Positions 35,435 through 44,938 of a DNA stretch of 53,326 bases are shown here, one piece after another. The stretch comes from Rhodopirellula europaea 6C (GTDB taxonomy: Bacteria; Planctomycetota; Planctomycetia; Pirellulales; Pirellulaceae), in assembly GCF_000338295.1 (NCBI RefSeq), contig NZ_ANMO01000181.1:1-53326 (forward strand), in the 5' to 3' direction. The translations under genes and the position numbers were made by a program. How positions within the stretch are numbered: position 1 is the stretch's first letter; every line of letters begins with the position of its first letter. The notes beneath the pieces are model-generated. The model had not been told where the DNA came from. It was given only the letters and a program-made list of their open reading frames with translations, and searched no databases.

Positions 35435-37079
35435 TGCTTTTCAAAAGCTCATCTACCAGGCAATCGATCAAACGATCTCTTCCGAAGACTTTGATCGACT
35501 CCAAGACTTGCTCGAAACGAGCGAAGATGCGCGGCTCGCGTATTTGAAGGCCGTCAACGCGTGTGAGTCACTGCATGATATCGCTGCGGCGCCGTTGCCT
35601 ACCTCGAGAGAACCGACCGCCACTTTGCCACTGAACCGATGGCCGAGCGTCTTCGCAGTTCGTTCGTTGATGATTGCTGCGACCGCACTCTTTGTCGTTG
35701 GCGGACTTGCCTTTTGGCTGGGACGTCAAGGATTGACCTCAAGCAGGACCGTTGAGGTCGTTGAACCAGCATCGGTCGCCCCCGAATCACAGATTGCCGG
35801 TCACGCGACGCTACGTCGTGCCGTTGATCTTAAGTGGACCGACGCGTCCATGCCGGCCAAAGTCGGTGATGTGCTTCCCAATGGTCGTTTCCAATTTGAG
35901 AGTGGCGTCGCCGAGATCGACTTTTTCTGCGGAGCCACTTTGATCGTGGAAGGCCCCGCGAATTTGGACATCGAGTCTGATTGGACGGTCCGAGTGAACC
36001 AGGGCCGGCTCAGAGCAACAGTGCCGCCAGCGGCCCGTGGTTTTTCGGTCAAGACGGCCGAATCCGAAGTCATTGACTTGGGAACTGAATTCACGATGGA
36101 TGTCTCGGCAGACACGGCTCGCGTGGAAGTCGTCGACGGAGAAATCATGTTGCGTGGCGGTGGCCTGGATGGCCAGCACTTGCACACCGGCGAACGACAA
36201 ACGCTACACGGGTCTCCATCGAGCCAAGGTATCGAGGACATGATCACCGCCACGGATCTGCATCGCCGCGACGAATCCGCGATGACGCAGCGGTTTCAAA
36301 ATTGGCAAGAATCAATGCGTTCGTTGCAAGACGACGAGCGGCTGATCGCCCACTTCGCAACCTCAGAGCTTGACGGACGTGCGATTCGAAATGGTGCGAC
36401 CGCCGATGGCACAGAAGATGGCTTGCTGGTTGGTCCCATCGAAGTGGTCGATGGACGCTTTGGAACCGCGTCTCAGGCGATCAATTTCGATCGTCCTGGA
36501 TCTCGAGTGCGGACACGCATCGATGGCGACTTCCAAGCGTTCACGTTTGCTTGCTGGGTCAAGATCGACAACTTGGACCAGCGTTACAACGCTTTGTTCA
36601 TGGGCGACGGATACGAGAACGGCGAGCCTCACTGGCAAATTCGAGACGACGGGCGTCTGATGTTTTCCGTCATGGTCGATGATTCTCAAAGTGTCAGTTT
36701 CTACAACGAACGCGATCAACGTGTTGTCAAAGACGCTGGGCTGCATCGTGTGTATATCACCGAACCGTTCTGGGAGATCGCCAACAGCGGACAGTGGTTC
36801 CATTTGGTGGCGGTTTACGATCCAGCCTCCAAACGGGTGCAACAGTTTGTGAACGGCACCCGCATTAGCAACGAAGCCATCGAGCCCAAGTATCGCATCG
36901 ACACCCTACGAATCGGTCCCGCAGAAATTGGAAACTGGGGCCAACCCTTTCGTGAAACGCCTTGGTTCGCGGTCCGCAACCTGGACGGCTCCATCGACGA
37001 GCTGACGATTTACAACGCCGCATTGACGACGGTTGAAATTCAATCGCTCTACGAATCCGGAAAACCACTGGGTTACTGA
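35427..37079 (+). CDS. FecR-type membrane regulator with LamG domain
   Basis: A 550-residue protein and likely partner of the sigma factor that it overlaps. Residues 1-75 are cytoplasmic and helical (LIYQAIDQTISSEDFDRLQDLLETSEDARLAYL, an anti-sigma style segment). One transmembrane helix follows at about 79-98. The FecR domain is recognised by LIVEGPANLDIESDWTVRVNQGRLRATVPPAARGFSVKTAESEVIDLGTEFTMDV and VVDGEIML. From about residue 310 comes a LamG/concanavalin-like jellyroll (AFTFACWVKIDNLDQRYNALFMGDGYENGEPHWQI, QWFHLVAVYDPASKRVQQFVNGTRIS, DGSIDELTIYNAALTTVEIQSLYESGKP). The architecture suggests that outside sugar binding is signalled to the sigma factor. ATG 35427 has an AGGAG site. Confidence 0.9.
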   Translation: MDSAFQKLIYQAIDQTISSEDFDRLQDLLETSEDARLAYLKAVNACESLHDIAAAPLPTSREPTATLPLNRWPSVFAVRSLMIAATALFVVGGLAFWLGRQGLTSSRTVEVVEPASVAPESQIAGHATLRRAVDLKWTDASMPAKVGDVLPNGRFQFESGVAEIDFFCGATLIVEGPANLDIESDWTVRVNQGRLRATVPPAARGFSVKTAESEVIDLGTEFTMDVSADTARVEVVDGEIMLRGGGLDGQHLHTGERQTLHGSPSSQGIEDMITATDLHRRDESAMTQRFQNWQESMRSLQDDERLIAHFATSELDGRAIRNGATADGTEDGLLVGPIEVVDGRFGTASQAINFDRPGSRVRTRIDGDFQAFTFACWVKIDNLDQRYNALFMGDGYENGEPHWQIRDDGRLMFSVMVDDSQSVSFYNERDQRVVKDAGLHRVYITEPFWEIANSGQWFHLVAVYDPASKRVQQFVNGTRISNEAIEPKYRIDTLRIGPAEIGNWGQPFRETPWFAVRNLDGSIDELTIYNAALTTVEIQSLYESGKPLGY

Positions 37080-37128
37080 ACAGAAGCAGTGGTGGCCTCG
37101 CTGGCCAGCGACACTTTGATCGAGCCGT

Positions 37129-37177
37129 TTGGGCGTTGGCCCCGGTTCTCAAATTGGCAACCGGGACCGACGCCCAA
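37129..37177 (+). other. 19-bp-arm hairpin between FecR-LamG and sulfatase genes
   Basis: The arms 37129-37147 (beginning TTGGGCGTTGGCC) and 37159-37177 pair over 19 positions with one G-U wobble and one mismatch, around an 11-base loop. No T-run follows. It lies about 50 bases after the FecR stop and 55 before the sulfatase start, so it may tune expression within the operon or protect an mRNA end. Confidence 0.7.
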
Positions 37178-37232
37178 CCGGCCAACACGATTAACCGACA
37201 TCCCTCCCCTCCCCATCGCCCCACCGAGAAAC

Positions 37233-38837
37233 ATGCTTCGATTGTTACTCACTTTGTCTTTTGTCCTGCTTTCGCAAACCGTTGATTACGCGGGCGAGAA
37301 ACTCAACGTCCTGTTCATCGCGGTCGACGATTTGCGTCCAGAAATGGGCTGCTATGGCTCGCCGATCGCAAAGACACCTCACCTGGACCGCCTGGCATCC
37401 GACGGCCTGCTGTTCAACCGTGCCTACTGCCAACAAGCGATCTGCCGTCCATCGCGAGCGAGCCTGATGACTGGGGCTCGTCCTGACACCACCGGGCTCT
37501 ATCACAACTACGTTTCGCTTCGCGAATTGCAACCCAACATTCTGACACTGCCCGAACACTTCATCGCAAACGGTTATGAAGCGGCCTACTGCGGAAAGAT
37601 CTTCCACCAAGGCGACACCGACGACGGACGGTCTTGGAACCGCGAATCGGTCAAACGTGTCGATGGAATTAAAAAGCCCAGGGGTCCTTACGCACTGCCT
37701 GAGAACAACAAGACGAAGGCAGACAACATGAAAAGCATGTTGGCAAAGTACGGCGAAGCCGCCCGGCGAGGTTTGGCTGCCGGACCGGCCTATGAAAAGG
37801 CCGATGTCGCCGACACGGACTATGTCGATGGCTACAACACCGAGATGGCCATCGCAACATTGAAAGAAATGGTTGAGGAAGACGAAAAACCGTTCTTCCT
37901 GGCGATGGGCTACAAACTGCCTCACCTGAACTGGTGTGCTCCCAGCAAATATTGGGACCTTTACAACGCTGACGACATCCCAATGGCCGACGAAACGAAC
38001 GCCCCTGAAAACGGTGCGGCGATGGGATTGCACGCATCCTTTGAGCTTCGTACCCGCGCGGGAATCCCAAAGTTCGGCCCCTTGTCGCCTGAATTGTCAC
38101 GCACGTTGAAGCATGCTTACTTGGCCTCGGTCAGCTACGTCGATGCACAAATCGGCAAGCTGATTGCGGCTCTGGAAGACGCCGGGGTCCGCGAAAACAC
38201 TGTGATCGTGGTCTGGGGAGACCATGGTTGGCACCTAGGTGACATGGGCGTTTGGGGAAAAGCCACCAACTACGAAATTGCGACGCGAGTCCCACTGATG
38301 ATTTGGGCTCCCAACATGAAAGCACGAGGCGCAAAAACGGACGCCTTGGTCGAGCTGGTCGACATCTATCCAACGCTTTGCGAATTAGCCGAAATCAACG
38401 TGCCGGAACACACCGAAGGCACCAGTTTCAAACCGCTGATGAACGATCCAGACCAAACCTGGAAGAAGGCCGCCTTCAGCCAATACCCCAATCCGGCACT
38501 TCGCGAATGGGCTGCCAATCCGCTCTCAGAAGGCATGCGAGAAACATGGTTCGGGCCTTTGATTCAGCAAGTGGAAGAACGGATCATCGAGCAACAGGGA
38601 GAGTCGTGGGACCGCGAATTGTTCGAGCAACACCTGATGGGGTACACCATGCGAACCGATCGATATCGGCTGGTCATTTGGAAGGACCATCGCGATGCGA
38701 GTTCCACTCCGATCTATGTCGAGCTGTTCGATCATGCAAACGATCCCAACGAGACAACCAACATCGCTAACAAACACCCCGCACTGACCAGCCAGCTGCT
38801 GGCACAGTGGAATGCCGGATGGGAGGCCGCACGATGA
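37233..38837 (+). CDS. Secreted sulfatase, iduronate-2-sulfatase type
   Basis: A 534-residue sulfatase. The signal peptide is MLRLLLTLSFVLLSQTVDYA. LNVLFIAVDDLRPEMGCYG (from residue 24) is the signature of iduronate-2-sulfatase-like enzymes, and the active site is CRPSRASLMTGARPDTTG starting at Cys71. WGDHGWHLGDMGVWGKATNYEIATRVPLMIW supplies the distal metal and substrate ligands, again as in that subfamily. The enzyme should remove 2-O-sulfate or related esters from a uronic-acid-containing glycan; the exact substrate is not known. Its TGA overlaps the start of the PSD1 gene by ATGA, so the two are translationally coupled. Confidence 0.95.
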   Translation: MLRLLLTLSFVLLSQTVDYAGEKLNVLFIAVDDLRPEMGCYGSPIAKTPHLDRLASDGLLFNRAYCQQAICRPSRASLMTGARPDTTGLYHNYVSLRELQPNILTLPEHFIANGYEAAYCGKIFHQGDTDDGRSWNRESVKRVDGIKKPRGPYALPENNKTKADNMKSMLAKYGEAARRGLAAGPAYEKADVADTDYVDGYNTEMAIATLKEMVEEDEKPFFLAMGYKLPHLNWCAPSKYWDLYNADDIPMADETNAPENGAAMGLHASFELRTRAGIPKFGPLSPELSRTLKHAYLASVSYVDAQIGKLIAALEDAGVRENTVIVVWGDHGWHLGDMGVWGKATNYEIATRVPLMIWAPNMKARGAKTDALVELVDIYPTLCELAEINVPEHTEGTSFKPLMNDPDQTWKKAAFSQYPNPALREWAANPLSEGMRETWFGPLIQQVEERIIEQQGESWDRELFEQHLMGYTMRTDRYRLVIWKDHRDASSTPIYVELFDHANDPNETTNIANKHPALTSQLLAQWNAGWEAAR

Positions 38838-41626
38838 GATTGCAATCACGTTGGAACCGCTGGGTCATCGCGGCGTCGCTGGTTGCCTTGGCAATCAGCA
38901 CGACCAACATCGGCTGGGCGGAGAAAGTCGACTACGAAAACGACATCGCTCCCATCTTCAAAGATCGATGTGTCTATTGTCACGGCGAAGATGAACAGGA
39001 ATCCGGTCTGCGTCTCGATTCACGCCCTCACATGATGCGTGGTGGTGACTCGGGTTTACCAGCGTTGGTTCCTGGTCATCCAGAAAAGAGTCTCGTGATG
39101 GACGTGATCCGCCATCTCGATGAAGACATGGCGATGCCACCCGACGACGATCAGTTGCCCGATGAAGAAATCGAAACGATCGCTCGTTGGATCGCCGAAG
39201 GCGCCGATTGGCCGGGTCAGATGGACGCGGTCTTTGAGAATGAATCGGATCACTGGGCATTCCAACCGATCGTCCGTCCCGACGTTCCGCCTCTCTCGAA
39301 CGATGAAGACAAAACACTTCAACCGGTCGACGCATTTCTTCTATCTCGATTGGCAGAAGACGATCTTGCCTACTCGGACGCGGCAGATCCGCGTCAGTTG
39401 ATTCGTCGACTATCGATCGTCCTGACGGGACTCCCGCCCAGTCCCGAAGAAACGGAAGCGTTTGTCGATGACTTCTCACGCGTTGGTGATCACGCTTACG
39501 AACAAGCCGTCGATCGGCGACTGCAGTCACCTCATTTTGGCGAGCGTTGGGCACAACATTGGCTTGACGTGATTCGTTGGGCGGAAACCAATGGTTCCGA
39601 AGCCAATCTGTATCGAAAAAACGCCTGGGTCTATCGTGACTATGTGGTTCGGTCCTTCAACGAAGACAAACCCTACGACCAGTTCGTTCAAGAGCAGATC
39701 GCGGGCGATTCGATGGGCGCGGGTGAAGCAACCGGCTACTTGGTTTCTGGTCCACACGTTCCTGCCGCGACCGTCGGACGTGAGCCAACCGCGATTCGTC
39801 AAGCACGCGCGGATCGTTTGGACGAAATCATGCAAACCGTTGGTGCCTCCGTGATGGGCGTGACCGTTGGATGTGCCCGTTGTCACAACCACAAATTCGA
39901 TCCGGTTTCAATCCAAGACTACTACTCGATGACGGCGGTCTTCCAAGACGTCGAATTCGGAAGTCGCCAACCAGAGGTTTCTGCAGATCACCCGCTCCGC
40001 AAACGCGGCCAAGAAATCTGGACGCAAATCCAATCTGAACGTGCCAAGCTTCGCGAAGCTGGGGGCTGGGAAGAAGACTGGGGCGCCTACCGCGAACTTC
40101 ATTTTCCCGTGGCGACAACCACGGCCGTTCGCATCCGATTCAAGACACCCAACTTGGGATTAGACGAACTGGAGGTTCTCGGTCCTCATGGGCTGAACCG
40201 CAACCTCGCTGATTCACGCGAAGGCACAATCGTGACGGGGTTCCCTGAAGAAGGTACCGACGGTCGCAACCCCATCGAGCGAGTCAATGATGGCGAGTAC
40301 GGAACCATGGCCTGGCGGACCAAACTTGATGCGAAGAAAGAAGAACGCCCATGGGTCCAGTTCAACTTCCAAAGTCCCCAAACGATCAACCGTCTTCGCC
40401 TGAGCAACAACCGCGAATATTTCTATGACACTGACTACCTGAATAAGAAGCCGTTCCTGCCGAAGTATCAGTTCGACATGGACATCATGCAGGACGACGG
40501 GACATGGCAACCGTGGACGGGCACTTGGGCGGTCAATGACAAACTCCTGAAGAACAATCCGCAGCAAAAGCAAACGCTCAACAGCATTCAGAAGTTGATC
40601 GATCAACTATCCGAAGAAGGTCCCCAGCCGAGTTTTGTGGGCCGGTTCATCGAACCTGTCGTGACACGGGTGCTACTACGCGGCAGCCCCGAAAGTCCTC
40701 ACGACGAGGTCATGCCCGCGGCTCCGGAGATTTTCGACGGCGACTTGGGACTTGACTCCTCGGCATCCGGTCCCGAACGCAGACGCGAATTTGCGAGGTG
40801 GCTGACATCGCCTGAAAATCCGCTGACGGCGAGAGTCATGGTCAACCGAGTGTGGCACCACATTTTTGGAACAGGAATCGTTCCGACGACCAGCGACTTT
40901 GGTCGTGCCGGCGCATTGCCCACACATCCAGAGTTGTTGGACTGGCTCTCCGCTGAATTCGTATCACCGGCAAGTGCTGACACCTCCGCATGGTCCGTCA
41001 AATCGCTCATTCGAATGCTGGTGATGTCCGAAGCATTTCGTCAATCGAGTTCACCGAACGAGAAAGGGCTCGAGCGGGACGCTGGCGCAGCTTTGCTGTG
41101 GCGTTTCCCGCCGCGACGGATGGAAGCGGAGGTCATCCGTGATTCGATTTTGATGGCATCCGGTTCGATCGACCTGAAAATTGGCGGACGCAGCTACCGA
41201 ATCCACAACGAAAAAGCGACCTACGCGCAGTGGCAAGTGGTGAATAATCACGGTCCCGAAACCTGGCGCAGAATGCTGTACCAAGAACGCATGCGTCGCG
41301 TGGACGATCAAATTTTCACCGCCTTTGACTTTCCCGACTGCGGACAAGTCCGAGCGAAACGGCCTGTGTCGACGACGCCACTGCAAGCTTTGAATTTAAT
41401 GAACAGTGACTTTGTGTTGGAACAATCCGATCGGATCGCTACGCGAGCGTTGCGAGAATCGAACGACGAACTCGATATTGCCATCGAACGGTGCTTCGAA
41501 CTCCTGCTTGGCCGTTCACCCACCGAAACCGAGCGAGCAGCTTGCTCGCAAGTGGCTCAAGACGGCAATCTAGCTTTGGTATGCCGAGCGCTCATCAATT
41601 CCAACGAACTCGCGTTCCTCCCATAA
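38834..41626 (+). CDS. PSD1/DUF1549-DUF1553 cytochrome c-type protein
   Basis: A 930-residue exported protein of the planctomycete PSD1 family. The signal peptide is residues 1-29. A c-type heme motif CVYCH (46-50) begins the cytochrome domain (ENDIAPIFKDRCVYCHGEDEQESGLRLDSR, MPP at a typical distal Met site). DUF1549 follows (RLAEDDL...LTGLPPSPEET, HFGERWAQHWLDVIRWAETNG), ending in a second CxxCH, CARCHNHKFDPV (347-351). A discoidin-like insert (TTAVRIRFKTPNLGLDELEVLG...PWVQFNFQSPQTINRLRLSNN) comes next, then DUF1553 (EFARWLTSPENPLTARVMVNRVWHHIFGTGIV, ALNLMNSDFV). Function is unproven; electron transfer tied to glycan processing is often suspected. It starts within the sulfatase stop. Confidence 0.95.
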   Translation: MRLQSRWNRWVIAASLVALAISTTNIGWAEKVDYENDIAPIFKDRCVYCHGEDEQESGLRLDSRPHMMRGGDSGLPALVPGHPEKSLVMDVIRHLDEDMAMPPDDDQLPDEEIETIARWIAEGADWPGQMDAVFENESDHWAFQPIVRPDVPPLSNDEDKTLQPVDAFLLSRLAEDDLAYSDAADPRQLIRRLSIVLTGLPPSPEETEAFVDDFSRVGDHAYEQAVDRRLQSPHFGERWAQHWLDVIRWAETNGSEANLYRKNAWVYRDYVVRSFNEDKPYDQFVQEQIAGDSMGAGEATGYLVSGPHVPAATVGREPTAIRQARADRLDEIMQTVGASVMGVTVGCARCHNHKFDPVSIQDYYSMTAVFQDVEFGSRQPEVSADHPLRKRGQEIWTQIQSERAKLREAGGWEEDWGAYRELHFPVATTTAVRIRFKTPNLGLDELEVLGPHGLNRNLADSREGTIVTGFPEEGTDGRNPIERVNDGEYGTMAWRTKLDAKKEERPWVQFNFQSPQTINRLRLSNNREYFYDTDYLNKKPFLPKYQFDMDIMQDDGTWQPWTGTWAVNDKLLKNNPQQKQTLNSIQKLIDQLSEEGPQPSFVGRFIEPVVTRVLLRGSPESPHDEVMPAAPEIFDGDLGLDSSASGPERRREFARWLTSPENPLTARVMVNRVWHHIFGTGIVPTTSDFGRAGALPTHPELLDWLSAEFVSPASADTSAWSVKSLIRMLVMSEAFRQSSSPNEKGLERDAGAALLWRFPPRRMEAEVIRDSILMASGSIDLKIGGRSYRIHNEKATYAQWQVVNNHGPETWRRMLYQERMRRVDDQIFTAFDFPDCGQVRAKRPVSTTPLQALNLMNSDFVLEQSDRIATRALRESNDELDIAIERCFELLLGRSPTETERAACSQVAQDGNLALVCRALINSNELAFLP

Positions 41627-41643
41627 CATCGGACCAACTCACC

Positions 41644-43146
41644 ATGACAACTCCTGAGAACATCTCTGCTCACGGTCGGCGTTTGTTGGACCGACGCAGC
41701 TTCCTTGGTACGGCGGGGCTTTCGACTGCCGGTCTTGGACTGGCAAGTCTCCTGCAATCGGACGGGTTGCTCGCATCGGACGTCGGCACCGCCGGGGGCA
41801 AGACGCCTATTCGGCCTTCGATCGATCCAAACAATCCGTACCTGCCGCGAAAAGCACATTTCGATGTGCCGGCAAAACAAGTCCTGGTGATCTTCTGCCC
41901 GGGTGCGGTCAGCCACGTCGACACGTTCGACTACAAACCGGCCCTCACCAAACTGCACGGACAAAAACCACCTGGCATCCCGGCGGTGACCTTCGAAGGT
42001 CCCACCGGAAACATTGCCAAACCGTTCTGGGATTTCAAGCCACGGGGCGAATCCGGAAAGATGGTCTCGGATCTCCTGCCACACTTGGCAGAACAAGTCG
42101 ATGACTTTTGCTTTCTGCATTCGCTCAACACAGACACGAGCGCCCACCCACAAGGCGAGAACTTTCTCAATACCGGCTTCACGATGGAAGGGTTCCCGTC
42201 GTTTGGTTCTTGGGTGACTTACGCCCTTGGAACGGAAAACCAAGAGCTGCCCGCGTTCGTGGCAATCAACGATCCTCGCGGATTGGCTCGCAGCGGCAAG
42301 AACAACTTTGGCAATGGATTTCTGCCCGCCGCGTTCCAAGGAACCGACTTCAATGCGAAGAATCCTCCGAACAATCTTCACCGTCCAAGCGGACTGACTC
42401 CCGACGCGGATGCGGCCACCGTTGACCTGCTTCAACGTCTCAACGCAAAGCATCTGGAACTCTATCCGGGCGACGCTAATCTGGCCGGCCGAATCGCGAG
42501 CTATGAACTGGCGGGAAAGATGCAAACGTCGGTTCCTGACGTAATGGATCTTTCCGGCGAAACTGCCGCGACGTTAAAGGCCTATGGTGTCGAAGGCGGC
42601 AGCGAATTGCGTGGCGAATATGCCAAGAACTGCATCCTGGCTCGTCGGCTGATTGAGAAAGGAGTTCGGGTCGTTCAATTGTTCAACGGCAGTGATCCTG
42701 CCGGCGGCAATGGAATCACGAACTGGGATTCGCACTCCAACATCGCGAAGACTCATGCGATGCAGGCCGAAATCATGGACCAACCGGCGGCGGCACTCAT
42801 CGCGGACATGAAACAAAGAGGCTTGCTCGAAAACACGCTGGTCGTGTGGGCGACCGAATTTGGCCGGATGCCGTTCTTGCAATCCAACGGAACGGGACGT
42901 GATCACAACCCAGACGCTTTCACGTGCTTCCTCACCGGAGCCGGGGTCAAGAAAGGATTCAGCTATGGCGAAAGCGATGAGTTTGGTTTTAAAGCGGCCG
43001 TGAACCCAACATCCGTCTACGATTTCAATGCGAGCCTACTGCACTTGATGGGACTGGATCACGAGCGACTAACGTACTACCACAACGGATTGGAACGACG
43101 ACTGACAAACGTCCACGGGAATGTCATTCACGACGTTCTGGCGTGA
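41644..43146 (+). CDS. DUF1501 family Tat-exported protein
   Basis: A 500-residue protein with a twin-arginine signal (LLDRRSFLGTAGLSTAGLGLASLL, RR at 17-18). DUF1501 hallmarks are VLVIFCPGAVSHVDTFDYKPALTKLHG, HLAEQVDDFCFLHSLNTDTSAHPQGENFLNTG, FGSWVTYALG, LARRLIEKGVRVVQLFNG, TLVVWATEFGRMPFLQ and GRDHNPDAFTCFLTGAGVKKG, in normal order. The fold is related to alkaline phosphatase/sulfatase. DUF1501 genes nearly always follow DUF1549/DUF1553 genes in planctomycetes, as here (17-base gap), which implies that the two products work together. The chemistry is unknown. Confidence 0.95.
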   Translation: MTTPENISAHGRRLLDRRSFLGTAGLSTAGLGLASLLQSDGLLASDVGTAGGKTPIRPSIDPNNPYLPRKAHFDVPAKQVLVIFCPGAVSHVDTFDYKPALTKLHGQKPPGIPAVTFEGPTGNIAKPFWDFKPRGESGKMVSDLLPHLAEQVDDFCFLHSLNTDTSAHPQGENFLNTGFTMEGFPSFGSWVTYALGTENQELPAFVAINDPRGLARSGKNNFGNGFLPAAFQGTDFNAKNPPNNLHRPSGLTPDADAATVDLLQRLNAKHLELYPGDANLAGRIASYELAGKMQTSVPDVMDLSGETAATLKAYGVEGGSELRGEYAKNCILARRLIEKGVRVVQLFNGSDPAGGNGITNWDSHSNIAKTHAMQAEIMDQPAAALIADMKQRGLLENTLVVWATEFGRMPFLQSNGTGRDHNPDAFTCFLTGAGVKKGFSYGESDEFGFKAAVNPTSVYDFNASLLHLMGLDHERLTYYHNGLERRLTNVHGNVIHDVLA

Positions 43147-43210
43147 TACTCGACCATCGACTGAGATGGACAATTCGCAATGAAGATCGTGAATGAACTG
43201 GATGGTGCGT

Positions 43211-43230
43211 CTCGGTGGGGGACCACCGAG
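43211..43230. repeat. Perfect hairpin between convergent genes
   Basis: CTCGGTGG (43211-43218) and CCACCGAG (43223-43230) pair perfectly around GGGA. It lies between the DUF1501 stop (43146) and the PqaA-like stop (43256). No T-run is present. The AGCTCGG-type stem resembles the hairpins in the 615-1531 element. Confidence 0.6.
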
Positions 43231-43255
43231 CTACAAAATCGTCATGCGATTTGTC

Positions 43256-44638
43256 TCAGTGTAAAACGTGGATTTGCGAAGTCACCGACAACGGAAACGT
43301 TCCGCCCGATTCGTATTGAGCTTCGATGAATGCGGCTGAGCTACCGGAAGTCGGTGACGTGACTTCCGAACTCCAACTCCCATCATCAGATGCATCCAAT
43401 GGCGAGGAAGTCCAGGTTGACGATCGCAGATCACGCGTCGGCGACGTTGCCGTCCACAGCATCACCTTCGCGGGAACCTTGTCACTCGTTGCAACAATCT
43501 TCAAACCGGCCGCGGTTTTCTCCGAACGAGTCTTCCATTCGGGCAAGGACTTGCCTTCGCAGACGTATCGATGAAGCGCCGACACGCCACCAACCATTCT
43601 CGGGATGTCATTCAAACCGTGACCATTGTTGGGGATGTTCAGCAGAAGAGTTGGGCCGGGAATTTCTTCGAAGTAATGCTGAGTTGAATCGGCCGGCCAA
43701 TATGGATCGTTGCTGCCCAACAACACCAGCTTCGGCATAGTCAAAGCCGCCCGGTGCTCAAAGGGATCCACCAATTGAAGCAACGATTTCCCGCTGGGCG
43801 TTCCCATCATCTTTTGAAGACCTCGGCGTGTGTAGTCTTCGATCTGCGGCGAATACGCTCCCCACGCATCGATCTGGTGTTTCATTTGCCGGTTCATGTT
43901 CAGCATGTCAATCACCATCGGCGCGATCGCTTTGACACGTGGATCGGTTGCTCCAACCAGGTAGGTCGTCCAGCCTCGCTTACTCGCGCCCGTCACCGTG
44001 AAGCCATCAATCGACAATCCCCATTCATCCTTCGTCGCGCCAACGACCGCGTCCATCGCCGCCGAGGCTGCTCTGGCCATCACAGGCAACAGCGGCCAAT
44101 CAGGGTCATTCGTTTCGAAGAACTTCTGAAACGTGTGGGCGATCAAAGCATCTTCCTTCAAGCCGTCAAACATCGGCTGAAACGGAACCTGCTTCAGGAT
44201 CGCAACCGGAGTCTTCACCTCCAACGCGACGCTCGCTAGCAAAGCCGCCTCGCGTGGCACTTCGATCGTGCCGGGACCATCCGATCCCCACTCCGCTTTC
44301 CACGATCCGCCGCTGATCAACATCAATGCGTTGGATTCGTTCGGGTCAACTTCCGGCGGATTCAGGATGTACAACAGGTGCTGCCAGGGGACTCCCTGCC
44401 ACGTTTGCGACACCAAGTGAACCACCACATAGTCGCACCCCGCGATCTCGCCGCGTGCACGAACGTCCCAGCGAAAGGAATCATCACGCTTTAAAACCAT
44501 TTCTGCCAAACGCTGCGTCGCGTCCGTTGTAACGGTCTCTGTTTGCAGCGGTGCGATCTCTTCGGCTCGCGACTCAGCCACACCGCCCAGGAAAGCTCCC
44601 AGCAACAAAAAACCGGATACCCATTGATTGCCAAACAC
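43256..44638 (-). CDS. PhoPQ-activated pathogenicity-related (PqaA-like) alpha/beta hydrolase
   Basis: A 460-residue exported protein starting at GTG (44638) with signal peptide GFLLLGAFLGGVAESRA. The sequence matches the PhoPQ-activated protein family: DSFRWDVRARGEIAGCDYVVVHLVSQTWQGVPWQHLLYILNP, LMLISGGSW, VAILKQVPFQPMFDG, LPVMARAASAAMDAV. The likely nucleophile is Ser in FTVTGASKRGWTTYL, the acid Asp near GSNDPYWPADS, and His in NIPNNGHGLND, the order expected for alpha/beta hydrolases. The C-terminus (about residue 360 on) adds a beta-rich domain. Function and substrate are unknown; the enteric name reflects regulation only. It is convergent with the sulfatase locus. Confidence 0.88.
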   Translation of the reverse strand: MFGNQWVSGFLLLGAFLGGVAESRAEEIAPLQTETVTTDATQRLAEMVLKRDDSFRWDVRARGEIAGCDYVVVHLVSQTWQGVPWQHLLYILNPPEVDPNESNALMLISGGSWKAEWGSDGPGTIEVPREAALLASVALEVKTPVAILKQVPFQPMFDGLKEDALIAHTFQKFFETNDPDWPLLPVMARAASAAMDAVVGATKDEWGLSIDGFTVTGASKRGWTTYLVGATDPRVKAIAPMVIDMLNMNRQMKHQIDAWGAYSPQIEDYTRRGLQKMMGTPSGKSLLQLVDPFEHRAALTMPKLVLLGSNDPYWPADSTQHYFEEIPGPTLLLNIPNNGHGLNDIPRMVGGVSALHRYVCEGKSLPEWKTRSEKTAAGLKIVATSDKVPAKVMLWTATSPTRDLRSSTWTSSPLDASDDGSWSSEVTSPTSGSSAAFIEAQYESGGTFPLSVTSQIHVLH

Positions 44639-44938
44639 AGGTTAAGACTCGACCGTTTCGAGGATTCCATGCCGCAAACCGTCATCAAGCGACCGACATG
44701 GAGAAAGAGATTGCAAAGACAGAACGCTGTCGTAGCAGCGAATCGCGTTCCGAATCATCATCCCATAAAATCACTTGCCAGACATGAATCTACGCTGAAC
44801 GGTCACGGACAAAAGTTCGCGAAAGACAAGCCGCTTGAGTCTCTGCTCCTGGCGTCTATTTGCCCCGCACCCAACGACGACTCACGCGCGCATCGCGTTG
44901 GCACTCACCATCAAACTTGAACCTTGAGGAACCTGACG
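44639..44938. other. Divergent intergenic region
   Basis: About 300 bases between the PqaA-like gene (minus) and the YjbQ-like gene (plus). No gene is seen. A TAAAAT box lies near 44767 without a good -35, and only a weak 5-bp stem was found. Promoters for both genes should lie here but could not be fixed. Confidence 0.4.
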
